A stretch of DNA of 64,000 nt, from positions 28,381,266 through 28,445,265 of the forward strand of contig NC_081555.1 in the NCBI RefSeq assembly GCF_963082655.1, written 5' to 3'. Shown in pieces: positions 21,433 to 33,112 of the stretch. The notes below the pieces were generated by a model, which did no database searches, had not been told where the DNA came from, and saw only the letters and a program-made list of their open reading frames with translations. Within the stretch, counting starts at the first letter, position 1. The number at the start of each line of letters is the position of its first letter. The stretch comes from Stomoxys calcitrans (lineage: Eukaryota; Arthropoda; Insecta; Diptera; Muscidae). The position numbers and the translations under genes were made by a program.

Positions 21433-22695
21433 TTTGGGACTTATTCGGTAATATCCCCACTACTATCTATAAATGATGAGATGATAGCTTGACAAGTTGT
21501 TATATGGGGCGCTCAACTTAAGTTTTTTTGTTAAATAAAACACCATAACTTTGTTATATGTATAAAAAAGCGCATATATTTAATATATATGTATATATAT
21601 ATAATTTTATTTTCTTTACTTTTAAGTAACTATAAGAATTTGCATTTCGCTTTAAATTCTAGTAATAATAATTTTAATTTATAATCGTGTGTAAGAAAAA
21701 CCCTTAAAAATATCAATAATATATATACGTATATTTATAGTGGGTTAGGTTAGCAAGTATGATGTATAAAAAGACCATAGTACTACATACATGAAATATG
21801 TATGTGTATGTAATTACTATATATGCTTATATGAATGTGTGTATATAAAAGTAACATAGGGGAAGCTGGCAAATACAAATCGTATTAAAAAATTATTTCA
21901 ACTGACTCAATAAATAATTTAAATATGAATTAAGAAGCCAATGAAAATAAAATTTTTATAAAAAACAAGTTAAAACAAAAGAGAGTATTAAAATGACCAA
22001 TGGTAAAAGCACTTTTATAAAAAACATTAACACAAAATAAAATATTAAGAAAATGATAAAAATTTTGTTGTTATTTTTAGTTATATGTACATTATGTAGC
22101 GTATAGAAAATAAGTTTTTGATTTTTTCCTGCTAACCTTTATTTAAGTCACTTACTTGCTGTAGTGCTTATGAAAATGGGTTGCACAGAGAAAGAAACCA
22201 ACTTTACCCCAGCGATCGATTTTCTACGCACCGCAACGACAGTTAGGTTGAGTTGAAGATCACTAGAACCTAACCTATCTAATTTTACTAGGCCCAAGAC
22301 ACATTCCATAACATCCCTTGATAGCCTAACTGTTTAAGTTCGTCCCAGTGTGCGAGAACATTAAAAAAGTAAAAAACACGAAATTGTTTGGCTTAATTAT
22401 TTTTTTGCTGACAGACTGGTTGTACAATTTTAAGATGAACAGGTGATCCGATAACAGTTCTTACATTCACCATCAGATGATAATTCCTCACAGCTGTGCT
22501 GTTTATATTTTTTATGATGTCGTTGCATATTAGTTTGTAGATGGCGCTTACAGGTGTGTTCTGTTTATGAAGAGCAATCGATGTCGCTTCAACGCTAACT
22601 GAAACTCGATTACCATTCAAATTTGGGAAGAATCCCTCCAAGGTATTCAGAAGCAAACAAGGTTGCAGACATGTAAACATTACCGGCAAGGGATA
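21433..22695. other. AT-rich spacer, no gene recognised
   Basis: Contains TATATA and GTATGTAT microsatellites near 21570-21850. A minus-strand open frame at 22393-22698 has no recognisable domain. Confidence 0.5.
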
Positions 22696-22699
22696 CATG

Positions 22700-23075
22700 T
22701 GAGCCCCATACGGGTTGGAACTCTAAGCTCCCATATGTGTGGTCTTCATTTTCATCAGAAGAAGCTCAGCTGACAAATACCGGGCGCGCGGATAGTGGAA
22801 TGCTCCGTATACAGACTAGCTGCAACTGCAGTCGCGGACAATCAGCGGTATAGAGAAGAGAGTCAAAGTGAGAGGCCAGCCGGCACCGGCTTGCTTCAAA
22901 ACACTCAGTATTAAAACAAGCCGGTATCGGCGGGCTCTCCTGAGGTACTCTTGTTAAATAATTAATGGTCATTACGTTCCCGCGGCGATCGGTCCTATGG
23001 ACCGGAACAAGTTTACTTAGCTGTGGAGCTTGACGAAGAGCACTACCTTCACATGCGAATACATATATGGCTACT
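22700..23075 (+). repeat. Family 2 repeat, near full length
   Basis: It runs from 'catacgggttggaactctaa' through 'tagctgcaactgcagtcgcg', 'gcggcgatcggtcctatgga' and 'gtttacttagctgtgga' to 'catatatggctactacaa'. It is immediately followed by a family 1 copy. Confidence 0.82.
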
Positions 23076-23084
23076 ACAATCAAT

Positions 23085-23183
23085 CCCTTGGCAGCCGGTT
23101 GTATGTACCGGATTAACCCGATGGAATCCTTCATCGGCAAGGGCTGCCGCATCTCTGTACAAAACACTGCTACAACAACAACA
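23085..23183 (+). repeat. Structured (CAA)-tailed repeat family 1
   Basis: GGCAGCCGGTTGTATGTACC, 'cccgatggaatccttcatcg' and GGGCTGCC are followed by 'actgctacaacaacaac'. All stems except the third are intact. Confidence 0.85.
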
Positions 23184-23425
23184 TGTGGATAGTGGGAAGG
23201 CGCTGAAGCCTCTGGCTTCGGGTCATGTGAGTTCAAGATTGATTAGGAGACGCAAACTTCATCTTTAAACCATGAGAAAGACTATTAAGGTTTAATGGGT
23301 CGCGGTATGTTAAGATAATGTATAACTAGTGAGAGCTGAATCTGCCACTGAACGACATACAATCTGGCAAGAACAACAACCACATTATTGTAATTGGATG
23401 AACGCCACAAGGAAGACTTATACTA

Positions 23426-23853
23426 GAGCTGGCAAAATATCGATGGCACTATCGATATTTAATTTTTTGACTGAATATCGATTAATATTTTTCCGATGGA
23501 TACTATCGCAAAAGTTAAATTTTTTGCAAAACTAAACAAAAATAAGCAATCTGACATCGAATATATCCTTTAAGATACATAGCGCCTATAGAGGGCGCAG
23601 TTTTCATCCGATTAGGCTAACATTTTGTACAAGGATTTCTCTCATGAATTCCAACTGACTTTATAAACCTTGATTTTATTTGGTCTGTGCATTGATTTTG
23701 TTTCCTATATGAGTCGATCTCCTGATTTTTACCTTCCATTTTCGTTTGATATATAGGTGATGGAAAATTAATGATAGTATCGATACTATCGATATTTATT
23801 ATAAAAACTATCGAAAATATCGAATGTTGCGATTATCGATAGTTTGCCAGCTC
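23426..23853. mobile_element. 428-bp non-autonomous element with TATCGAT-rich ends
   Basis: The left end GAGCTGGCAAAATATCGAT is the near-perfect inverse of the right end ATCGATAGTTTGCCAGCTC. ACTA flanks both sides. Several TATCGATA/ATCGATAT octamers sit near the ends. A truncated copy lies at 52391-52690 inside a Tc1-like relic. No coding capacity. Confidence 0.75.
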
Positions 23854-23859
23854 ACTATG

Positions 23860-25405
23860 TATCCCCCATTGTTGGTGATTATTCAAAAAATTTTCTAACG
23901 CCACATCAATACAAAATTCTCATAAACTGCTTTTTTGTAATCTTTGAAATTGAAAAGTAAAAACATTGCACCAACAGAAGATAAATACAAAACATATAAT
24001 ATTCGATCTTATTAGTTTGATATTTTGTAACAAACGTTAAAATTTTTAATAAAAAAATATGATAAAGTAAAATTAAAAAATTTAAAAAAAAAAAATTTGT
24101 ATCTTTTTTTAATAAATTTTGTGTTTTTTTTTTCTTTTATTTTTTACATGTTTTCAAAAAAATTTAATAAACTTTTATAATTACTTTGATTGTAGGTTGA
24201 GCATATAAAGTTTTTTAAGGTTTTTCTTATAGTTTTCTTTAATGATAATCGTTCATTGTTTTTGTAATAGGAATAAGGTTTAGGACGTAATTGAATTTTG
24301 TTTTTTTTTTTTGTATGTGTGTGTGTGTTATTTGTGAAATTATAGTTATGTATGTATGTATATATTTTCGTCTTTCTTTTGTTTTTTTTTTTAATTTCAA
24401 TAAGAATTTTTGTTAAAGGTGTATGATGTGTTTGGAGTGTTGATATTCTAATAACAATTGTTTAACAAACAAGAAGTTCGATTTGTTTTGTTTCCATTTT
24501 TGTAGGTTTTTATTTTCTTGGGATTATTTTAAAGCGTCTCCTGTTAACGCCTAAAATATGCTATGACTTATTGAACTGGTAAACGTTTTGTGTGTGTGTG
24601 TGTAGTGAGTAGATGTGTCTGCGTGTGAGAATACAAGAAGATTAGGGATTCCAAATTAAAATTTATTCTTATTGAAATAAGAGATACTCAAAATTTTGCA
24701 AAAGTTGAGTTGTTCTCTAGCTTACATACACAAATTATCTGAATTAGCCAAATTTTCAGCCTGTTGGAAATAGTAAGGTGACGATCATGGGTAGCAACCC
24801 AACTTCAGTTGCGCTACCAACGGGAAATTTTGTAATAAAAGTTTCATTCCTTCTTTTGAATTGCACATTTTTTTTTTAAATATGCTTAGTAGCTGAATTT
24901 TTAAAATTAATTTTATACCAAGGTTTAATCTCCTGGCAACGCAACTGCAGTTGAGTTGCAATCCATAATCGACCCATAAACTTAGTTTTTAACTTTTACA
25001 CTTTACTGAATCCTTATCAATGAAATAATAAAACTTTTTTAAGATACTCTCTTGAATTTATCAGTTTATGCCTCTAACTTAAACTCAAGCTGTTGCTTAT
25101 TACTCGCATATACCATGAAGGCCTGGCATAGGTGGTGTTTATACTAAAAACCAGTAAGGCAAACTACGCGGCGCCTAAGGCATATAAATCATTAAGCTTA
25201 ACATCCTTTCTAGGATGTACACATGACATAATTACCAGGTAGTGTTGTTGGAAATAAGGTAAGGTATCGATTATCGATAACAACCCAGCTTCAGTTGCGT
25301 TGCTAATGGGAAATTTTGTAATAAAAAGTTCCAAAGTTGTAATAAAAAGTCAACGAGTTTTGGTGACAGAGGATCACAGTGCACACAATTCCCTTGGGTG
25401 ACCAT
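23860..25405. other. T-rich non-coding stretch with short direct repeats
   Basis: Poly-T and GTGTGT tracts fill 24060-24620. A segment of about 85 bp ('agcaacccaacttcagttgc', 'gggaaattttgtaataaaa') at 24767-24846 recurs at 25248-25334. No gene recognised. Confidence 0.55.
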
Positions 25406-25411
25406 TAAGCC

Positions 25412-25515
25412 TCAATCCCATGGCAGCCGGTTGTACGTACCGGATTAAACCGATGAAGTCCTTCATCGGCAAGGGCTGCCGCCTCAGTGTACAACACACT
25501 GCTACAACAACAACA
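25412..25515 (+). repeat. Structured (CAA)-tailed repeat family 1, best-preserved copy
   Basis: All stems are intact. The outer stem is GGCAGCC/GGCTGCC and hairpin 1 is CCGGTTGTACGTACCGG. Hairpin 2 is CCGATGAAGTCCTTCATCGG, a perfect stem, and hairpin 3 is CAGTGTACAACACACTG. The tail is CTACAACAACAACAA. No internal promoter box or coding frame is seen, so it is probably the 3' end of a retroelement or a tiny SINE. Confidence 0.85.
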
Positions 25516-25549
25516 ATCATTAAGCCTATTGAGGATTTTAAAAGAGGAG

Positions 25550-25790
25550 GGATTTGAATGTTACACTCGGATGCATAGCCGCATTCGCGATGGGTTATGT
25601 CCTTGGGGTAAATAACAGTAAGACGGAACTAATCCTGTTCACAAGTGTGTGGAAAATACCGGATTTTAGGCTACCCACCGTATGACCTTACAATTCTGAC
25701 GGTAGGTGAAATTTCTTGGTGTAATTCTATATAGAAAACTGGGCTGGAGACACAACGTGGAATCAAGCATTACGAAGACTTTCGCGGCAC
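25550..25790 (+). pseudogene. Non-LTR reverse-transcriptase fragment
   Basis: Frames read LVNNSKTELILFTS, then VWKIPDFRLP and LTVGEISW, resembling the 'NP.KTELVLFT...' region C-terminal to the RT active site in LOA/Jockey-type elements. Stops and frameshifts are present. Confidence 0.55.
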
Positions 25791-26130
25791 AATACTAGTG
25801 CCAGAATCTCCTAGTGGGGTTTGAGGTCCAAGCTAAAACACTGATTTTTATAGGTGTTCATCGGCGGAGAAAGCCCCTGGGAGCGAGCTAAGCAACCCCA
25901 GAAAAGTTTAAGGCTGGGAACTTTAAAAATCACCTTGTTTTCGACAAAATTTGCCATTTTAATAAACTTCAATAAAAAAATGGTCTTGTTACGCTAATAG
26001 CGGCGGTATAGCCAGTTCTGGCTTGTCGGTGCCATGTCAGGTGGCTGGTAACAAGTTTAAGTTTTAGGTCACCTGTAGATCATCTTATCAGAAAGGGTAG
26101 CTTTAAGATTTATTTATCTCAGGGACCATG

Positions 26131-26420
26131 GGAATCATTGTGACTGGATCATTAAGGATTACATTGCGGATTCAACCTATTGACCTGTCTTTATAGGGGA
26201 AACCGTGGAGGACTCTTCTCAGATTATTGCAGTTTGACTTATTTCGTAGGTTGCCGGCAAGTTACAAACTTATGGCAATCATTGTGACTGGATCATTAAG
26301 GGCGATGTGGCGGATTCAACCTATTGACATGTTTATAAGAGAAGCAGTCGTGAGGACTCTTCTCAGATTGTCGCAGTTTAACTTATTTTGTAGTTTACCG
26401 GCAAAATACAAACTTATGTT
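26131..26420. repeat. Tandem duplication, 144-bp unit
   Basis: 'aatcattgtgactggatcat' occurs at 26133 and 26277. 'actcttctcagatt' and 'ccggcaagttacaaacttat' follow in both copies. The open frame spanning the second unit is not recognised. Confidence 0.85.
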
Positions 26421-27395
26421 GGATAGATCTATGGTGTTTCAGACGGACTTTCAGATAGGATTGCACATGCTGGATAAGGAACTGCACGTAAGGTAACATT
26501 GATTCGTATTATTACGTGCTTTAGTAAAGGTTCGCACTCGTATAAGCGTAGCAAGAAACGTACGAACTGACAATGCACAGAAACTGGTGTGGGGACACCA
26601 CTCGACCGACACAACTGCTTGTGAAAGCACCCCTTGTTCCAATGATATAACGGTGCAATGGCAAACCATTGCACAATCTAGAAAAAAGGTAAATAACGGC
26701 AATGCTATCTAAAATAACAATAATTCGCCTACTGAATAAAGGCACACGAGTTGCTTACACTATCCGTGTGTTTCTGTTTGTTTTTCCTATGCCTTCGGAC
26801 ATAAAAATTTATGTGCGGTTGTGTGTTGTTGCCCATCTATGGTCTTATTGTTGCTGAGTCAAGAATGCGACGCACAGGGCAACCCTGTAAACAGCAGCAA
26901 CCTGTCAGGTGAACAGGTGAAGGAGAGTTACGTGAGAAGACGAGAGAGAGGAGAACAGTGTATTCCGCAGAAAGAAGGGGCAAATTAAAAGACATGAGTG
27001 TGTACCAATCTAGATGTACAGCGGCCAGAGTTCAGGAGTTTTTTTTTTAGTTTCTGATAGTGAGGTTGACGAGGATACCGCAGAAATTATCCATGATTAT
27101 GGTAAAAGTATGTGTCCCGCCAAGTCAGGAAGACCCTAAGTAGCAGTGACCCAACTCAAAAAAAAAAAAAAACATCTCAAGACCCGCCGTGTAGCCAGCT
27201 GAAGTATTAAAGACCAGAGGCGACGGGCTTATAAGGTGTATGCATCACCACATCTGCGCGAACTGGTCAGAAGAACGCATACCCAGTGATTGGCACCTCA
27301 GCATACTATGTCTCCTAGACAAGAGAGTATGAGTACCAACTACAGAGGAGTAAGTCTCCTTTCAATTGCATACAAGAAAGATTAAAATCTAAAGT
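26421..27395. other. No recognised gene
   Basis: Minus-strand open frames at 26429-26745 overlap in three frames and lack domains. A purine-rich patch 'agacgagagagaggagaaca' lies near 26937. Nothing further can be supported. Confidence 0.45.
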
Positions 27396-27399
27396 CAAT

Positions 27400-27850
27400 G
27401 AGGGGTCTATTTGGACTTGATAAATCCACGATTGACCAGATATACACACTGCGGTAAATAACTCGTCGTATACTTTCGACAAGCGGCGTCTGTGTTTGAT
27501 AGGAAAGACCTCTCCGAATCGTGCAGTACAAAAAGAATTTTCAAAAAGTGAGACATCGTATGATCTCTTTAATATCCTGCTTGGAGAAGATTATACGGGA
27601 TTATGCAAATGATATAGATATGGGGACACCAAGGGACACCTGTACGGGCTAACTGAGTTTGCGTTATCATGAGAGGCTCAGCTGAGACACCGGGCACGTT
27701 CATAGATTGCCGATGGTTGAATGCTTCTTCAAAGGTGTTATAAGCTGTGTCTGAGTTTGATAGGAAATAACCTCTCCGAATCGTACAGTACCAAACTAAT
27801 TTTCAGAAAGGGAGACATCGTATGATCTCTTCTCACAAGGGACCCCGGCA
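27400..27850 (+). pseudogene. Non-LTR reverse-transcriptase fragment with an internal partial duplication
   Basis: 'catcgtatgatctctttaat' and 'gcttggagaagattatacgg' translate as YDLFNILLGEDYTG, resembling the segment after the RT active site of insect non-LTR elements. A second partial copy ('ggaaataacctctccgaatc', 'gagacatcgtatgatctctt') lies at 27735-27830. Both are broken. Confidence 0.5.
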
Positions 27851-27952
27851 CGGGCTTACTACGTTTCCAACTTTGAGCTTCGATTTGTGTGTTTTTCAGC
27901 GTTATCATAAGAGGCTCAACTGAGATCTACCGGGCGCGACCCACTGATAGGA

Positions 27953-28056
27953 GTCAATACCATGGCAGCCGGTGGTACGTAACGAATTGGCCCGTTAGAG
28001 TCAATCAGCAAGGGCTGCCGCCTCAGTGCACAAAACAGTGTTACAACAACAACAAC
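27953..28056 (+). repeat. Structured (CAA)-tailed repeat family 1, diverged copy
   Basis: The outer stem GGCAGCC/GGCTGCC is intact. The inner hairpins are degraded ('ggtggtacgtaacgaattgg'). The tail is TTACAACAACAACAAC. Confidence 0.8.
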
Positions 28057-28424
28057 TGATAGGGGTCTTAACTGGCCATTGGAGAGGCGGGTTTCTACAG
28101 GATTTGTGGGTTAGAAAAGGAATTAAGAGATGGTTGGATTCACATTTGTGTTTTTGCGGAGAAATGACACAGCAATACTATTTTTGTTCCTGGATTCTCG
28201 TCATTGTGGACTATAGCAGAAGCCTATTCACGCACCCATGTTTCCCATTGTTGTCAAATGCGTTGGATCCATTTCTTTACCTTTTCATTGTGCTATCTTA
28301 CACCCCAATGCCTTAGAATTCTGCATATTTTAAAACTTTCTTCTCTTTTAGAGCGAGCACAATGGTCTGCAAGTTAAGCCACCCATCGACACAACCTATC
28401 ATTCTGCCGGCACGGAATAACTAT

Positions 28425-28760
28425 TAGCACCGCACAAACTGGAACTTTAAACTCCAAACTGTGTAGTGTTCATTATTGTTACGAGAAGCTGAACTGCGCG
28501 CCACAGGTTGCTGATAGTGGAGTTCTCCATAGGTTGTAGCTGCATCGATTGGAGAGTCTCAGTGAGAAGCCTGGCGGCATCGGTTTTTCCATAAATACTG
28601 AGTGCCTATGATGCTCGATATGACAATGCGTGTTATTGGCGTCTTTTAATAACCAATGACCATCTTGTTCCCGCGGCGATGGGTCCTTTGGCCCGGAACG
28701 AGCTTGCTCATCTATGGAGATTGACGAGGTTCGCCACCTCTACATATAGACATTTTCGCC
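28425..28760 (+). repeat. Family 2 repeat
   Basis: 'tattagcaccgcacaaactg', 'gagagtctcagtgagaagcc' and 'gcccggaacgagcttgctca' match the other copies in order. Confidence 0.82.
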
Positions 28761-29133
28761 TCTCATATTTCTGAATAATTGCAGGGACATGAAACGGCTG
28801 ACTGAAGGGAACTCTCGACAATGAGATCTCTGACTCTCTCAAATGGGTGACCCGACACTCAAGAATCTGTTTTTCCATATGAAACATATGTTCCCATCAT
28901 GTCCCCGTGGTAATCGGTCCTTTGGACCGGAACGAGCTTGCTCATCTATGGAGCTTACCGAGGATCGCCAACTCCACATATAGACATTTCGCTACAAAAA
29001 ACCTATTATTCGCGCCTCTCATTTTTCTGGATAATTGCAGGGACATAAAACGGCTGACTGAAGGGAACTCTCGACGATGAGTCTCTCAAATGAGTGATTC
29101 GACAAACTAAAGCATCTGTTTTTCCATATGAAG
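28682..29133. repeat. Tandem duplication of the family 2 3' end plus flank
   Basis: 'ccggaacgagcttgctcatc' to 'ctgtttttccatatgaa' occurs at 28682-28887 and again at 28916-29133. The period is 234 bp at the left and 256 bp at the right because of a small insertion. The copies differ by scattered point changes. Confidence 0.85.
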
Positions 29134-29139
29134 GCGGTT

Positions 29140-30284
29140 GATTTTGACATACAAGCGAACGAAAATAGCTTATTTTCTGTGACGAAAACTTAGTGGGACA
29201 GGCAGTTATATTCTCTTATCATCACTGGTTTCTTTTCCTTTTTGTTCTACTGTCTTGCATCAAACCTTGGTAAACATCGTAGGCATTCATTTCTACACTT
29301 TCTTACTTTTAGGCCGAACCCAATAGCCTCAGAGTGAAGCGTCTATGTATCGATGTTGCTAAACGCATCTGGCATGTCATTCTATCGAAAATACGCCTGC
29401 ACAGTATGATAGACTGATGTAGAAGTGCTACAGTCTAAGGCATACGTACAAGACGCACAGATTTTAGTCTTTATGTAGAGGAGCTAAAGGCTCTTAATGG
29501 AACCCTAGCCTTTAAAAGGTTCACTGGCTCTATTAAAGTTTAATTAACCCAATACACCCATCAAGGTCAGCGATGGAGAGAAAATGCATGATAAAGACAA
29601 TACAACGAGCTTAAAAAGGCGTTCACATAAACATCAGTAACTGCGTTTGAAGATGCAAGTTGACTACTCTTCTATCGCATTGTTACCAAGGTAACCCTTC
29701 TGGAATAAGACAACAGGAATGAAATTTTGGTTTGGCGGACCTCTATTTGTTGTTCTACACAATTGTTTGAGGTGTGGCAAAGAACGGGAAGCTAGCTGAT
29801 TTGGCATACTCTGTATATAAGCACTCTGTAACAGTGCTATAGGTTATCAATTGTTGAAGATAGCTCTTATATTCAAACAGAAATCTTAAATTCAAAAATT
29901 AATTAAATTTTGAAGAATATTTTGTGTATTTTTTTTAATAATACTTACATATGTATTTATGTATATATTAGCAATATATCTTTCTTCAAAGAGAATTAAT
30001 TGCTCTCTTTCACAGATTTTTCCATTAGAAAAATTATTCACAAAAAATCCTAGAAATTATTACAAAACCAAGTTGAGATTTTAAATATTCTACATTTTAT
30101 ATATATATATATATGTGTAAAAAAACATTTGAAATTCGGCACCATTTTTCTTGTGTGTGTGTGTTATAAAATTTCTATATGCCTAGAGATAAAAGGTGAG
30201 GGTGTTGTATGTATGTATGCATGTTTTTGTGGGAGTGTGTGTTTTGTCGTTTGAACAAACCCCGTTACGAGGTCTTATAATGAC
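29140..30284. other. Intergenic stretch and Sep1 3' untranslated region
   Basis: No coding sequence is recognised. The Sep1 3' UTR should begin at 30284 and run leftward. An (AT)n run at 30098-30115 and a GTGTGT run near 30155 lie in it. I cannot fix a polyadenylation site. Confidence 0.5.
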
Positions 30285-31481
30285 TTATTGTTGCGCTTGC
30301 ATTTTGGCTTGCATTTGTGCCAGCATTTCCTGCATACGTCTCAACTCGGCTTCCTTTTCTTGCAGTATTCGATCCTTTTCATTCAACACTATCTGTGTGG
30401 GTACCACGGAGTCGCGCTCTGGCTTGATGATGCCATTCTCTTTGTTTTTAATGCCCTTGGCCAGACGATCTGAACGATAGTTTTCATAATGGACCTCTTG
30501 GGTGACCTCTTGTAAGTCTTGCATGTGGGTGCTATAAACGCAATAACTTAATATAATAACACACATGCTGGACAAAGGCTTTACTTACATTAGCATCGTC
30601 CTTAGTTTAATGAAATCACAGTGTTCTGGATTTTCCACCTCCACTACACCCCAGGGATATAAACGTCCCCGCACTTTCTTGCCTTTAACTTCAAGTAGAG
30701 TATTTGCTCCACAAACGGCAAATGGCACTGCTGCTTTCAGTTGCTTAACCTGTTCCTTGTAGTCCTCATCTTCATCCGAATCACAATCCGGCAAGGGATA
30801 GATTTTGATGCCATGATCTTCGATTTCCTGCATGATGCGACATTTCAAACGTAGTATTTCCTTTTTCGTAAGGCAATCGGCTTTGGCAATCACAGGCACA
30901 ATATTGACTTTGGAATGTAATTTCTTCATGAATTCCACATCGAGCGGTTTTAAACTGATTTGAAAAAGGAAAGAGATTTAAAAAATGCTTTAACGACATT
31001 CGACTTGAGTTTATGCTGCTAATACTCACCCATGACCAAATGGCGATATAAAATAGAAACAACAGTGTATACGATTATCCACAATATTGCGGCGATTTAA
31101 GCCACTCTCGTCACGCAGAAATCTTTCGTATTGCTCGTCAATGTATTCCAATATGGCACTAAAACTGTCCGAGTTATCGATGGCATCACCGAAACCAGGT
31201 GTATCCACAACCGTCAAACGCAGCTTGACACCACGCTCTTCAATTTCCACTGTTGATGCTTCCAATTTCACCGTTTGTTTTTGTTTTTCTATGGCATCGG
31301 GTATTATGCGTTCGGGATAAAGATCTGTTAGGAACAAACTATTGACCAGTGTGGATTTTCCCAGACCCGATTCGCCCACAACCATAAGAGTGAATTCAAA
31401 ACCCTTTTTCACCGATTTTCTATGTACCTGATTGGGAAGATTGGCAAACCCCACATATCCGGGTGTTTCGATACTGGAAAA
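30285..31481 (-). CDS. Sep1: Septin Sep1 (SEPT2/5 group), coding exons 2-4
   Basis: Exons 31481-31030, 30954-30589 and 30531-30285 join through introns of 75 and 57 bp with GTGAGT/GTAAGT donors. With the six-codon exon at 55700-55717 they give 360 residues, close to the known fly Sep1 length. Septins are GTP-binding proteins that form hetero-oligomeric filaments at the cleavage furrow and cell cortex. Visible features are a polybasic stretch (HRKSVKKGF, 26-34), the P-loop GESGLGKS (42-49), DTPGFGD (99-105), AKAD (180-183), the septin unique element around WGVVEVEN, and a C-terminal coiled coil rich in [12 protein letters not shown]. The 'open start' at 31487 is a TTG in intron sequence, so the true N-terminus lies upstream. 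No damage is seen. Confidence 0.97.
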
Positions 31482-32539
31482 CTGCAAGAGAAAACAAAAA
31501 ATATAAGAATTTAATGCACATATACTTTAAAATTTCTACTGAGAGACAAACAATGACAAATGGTTTTGCACCTTCATGGCACCAAGCACCAAGCAATATT
31601 AATTTCTCCCCATTGTCAGGAAATGCTTGCAGGTAATATGGCACACCCGAATTGGCTGCACAATACACGATAAGACAAACTCTCGCTAACTACTCTCCCT
31701 CTCTCCTTAACTGTTTGTTAAAAGACAAATGCAAAAGAAACGTGATGCCACTTCAAATGTAAATCGTCGTGCATAGTGCTTACACCGATATTGTATTGTG
31801 TGGCAAACATTTGAGGGGGAAATAAATGTCAGTCGGTCTGCCCACCATACCCACCACAAGCGGTTTTCATTCTGGCTGGTTTTGTGGCCACATAACGTAT
31901 CATGTGTTTGAGCATATACTGCAGGTTTGTTTTGCCATTGCAATGGTGCGAAGGCCAAGTTGGGGGGGCCGGGCCCAAAGACGATAATGCAAAACCCAAG
32001 TGCAAATGACGATTCGCAGAGCAAAAAAAAAAATTAATGATTGCATCTTCTTCCCTTGGCTCCTCTCTACACTGCTTATGTGGGTAACATCAATGAAAAA
32101 TAAGCAAGTATTACATGTGAATGGACGTGCTTTCCAATTTATTTTCTGTATGAAAACCCCAAGTTAAAAACCAGAAGATGTTATGAGCGAGCATAATTGA
32201 GGGTATTGTTCTGTAGAATCCAAAGTAAAGCACATTATCTTGCACATTTGCAAAAAGTTGCATACAAGGTAAATACATATATAAAGAAAGCAGAAGATGT
32301 ATTGCCAGCAGATGAAGATGAAACTGGTTCCTATGGCAAAATATTGCATGTTTTTGTTCTCTTAGGTCGCATCTCGGTAGAAGATGTGCAATATCCATTT
32401 ATCTTACAGCAGTAGGCAGTTCAAGTGTTATCGAAATTATGTTAGCAAAACATTGACAAATCGATAACAATATTTACTTATCGAAAAAGTTAACGGTAAT
32501 TTTTTGATTTGATTTTATTGCTTTCACACACAAAAAGAT

Positions 32540-32850
32540 AACATTAAGCACCACACAGGCTGGAACATTGAGGTCCGATCTGTGTAGTGTTCATTGCTGC
32601 CACGCTTAGCTGAGAGCTACAGGGCGCGTCCACAGGTTGCAGATATTGCATTTCTTCATACGAAGTAGCTGCAAAGCAGTCGTGGGCCATCAGCAGTCGG
32701 GAGGCACCGGCTCTTGCACAAATACAGAGTGCCTATGATGCCCGATAGGACAAGGCGAGTTAATAGCTCCTTTGGACCGGAATGAGCTTGCTCAACTACA
32801 GGAGCTGGACGTGTATCGTCACCTCCATAGAAAATGTGGCTACAAAACCA
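32540..32850 (+). repeat. Family 2 repeat
   Basis: 'aagcaccacacaggctggaa', 'gggcgcgtccacaggttgca', 'accggctcttgcacaaatac' and 'accggaatgagcttgctcaa' appear in the family order. The copy ends in 'gtggctacaaaaccaacaac'. Confidence 0.82.
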
Positions 32851-33112
32851 ACAACATTAATCTTATATTTATAATTGCGAAATTACAATGGCAAGCAATA
32901 TAATTGTCGCCATATATTTTGATATTCCTCTATTCAGATCGCAGATTTCTTAAAATTCTAAAAAGTCAATAAAGACGTCTGTCTCGATCCCCTATGCATT
33001 AAGGTCCAGAGAAGGGCTGCTGCCTACCCCTTTCTTCACAAATATTTAAAAGTTGTTGACTAGTGTTGCCATACATCAAACAATTAAAAACTTGTTACCT
33101 TCGGCCGGCCGA

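Noticed and set aside
23023..23268. 81-codon plus-strand ORF
   Set aside because: It runs through family 2 and family 1 repeats and is not conserved between copies.
32111..32415. Overlapping ORFs on both strands in the Sep1 intron
   Set aside because: Both are short, without motifs, and no splice sites support them.
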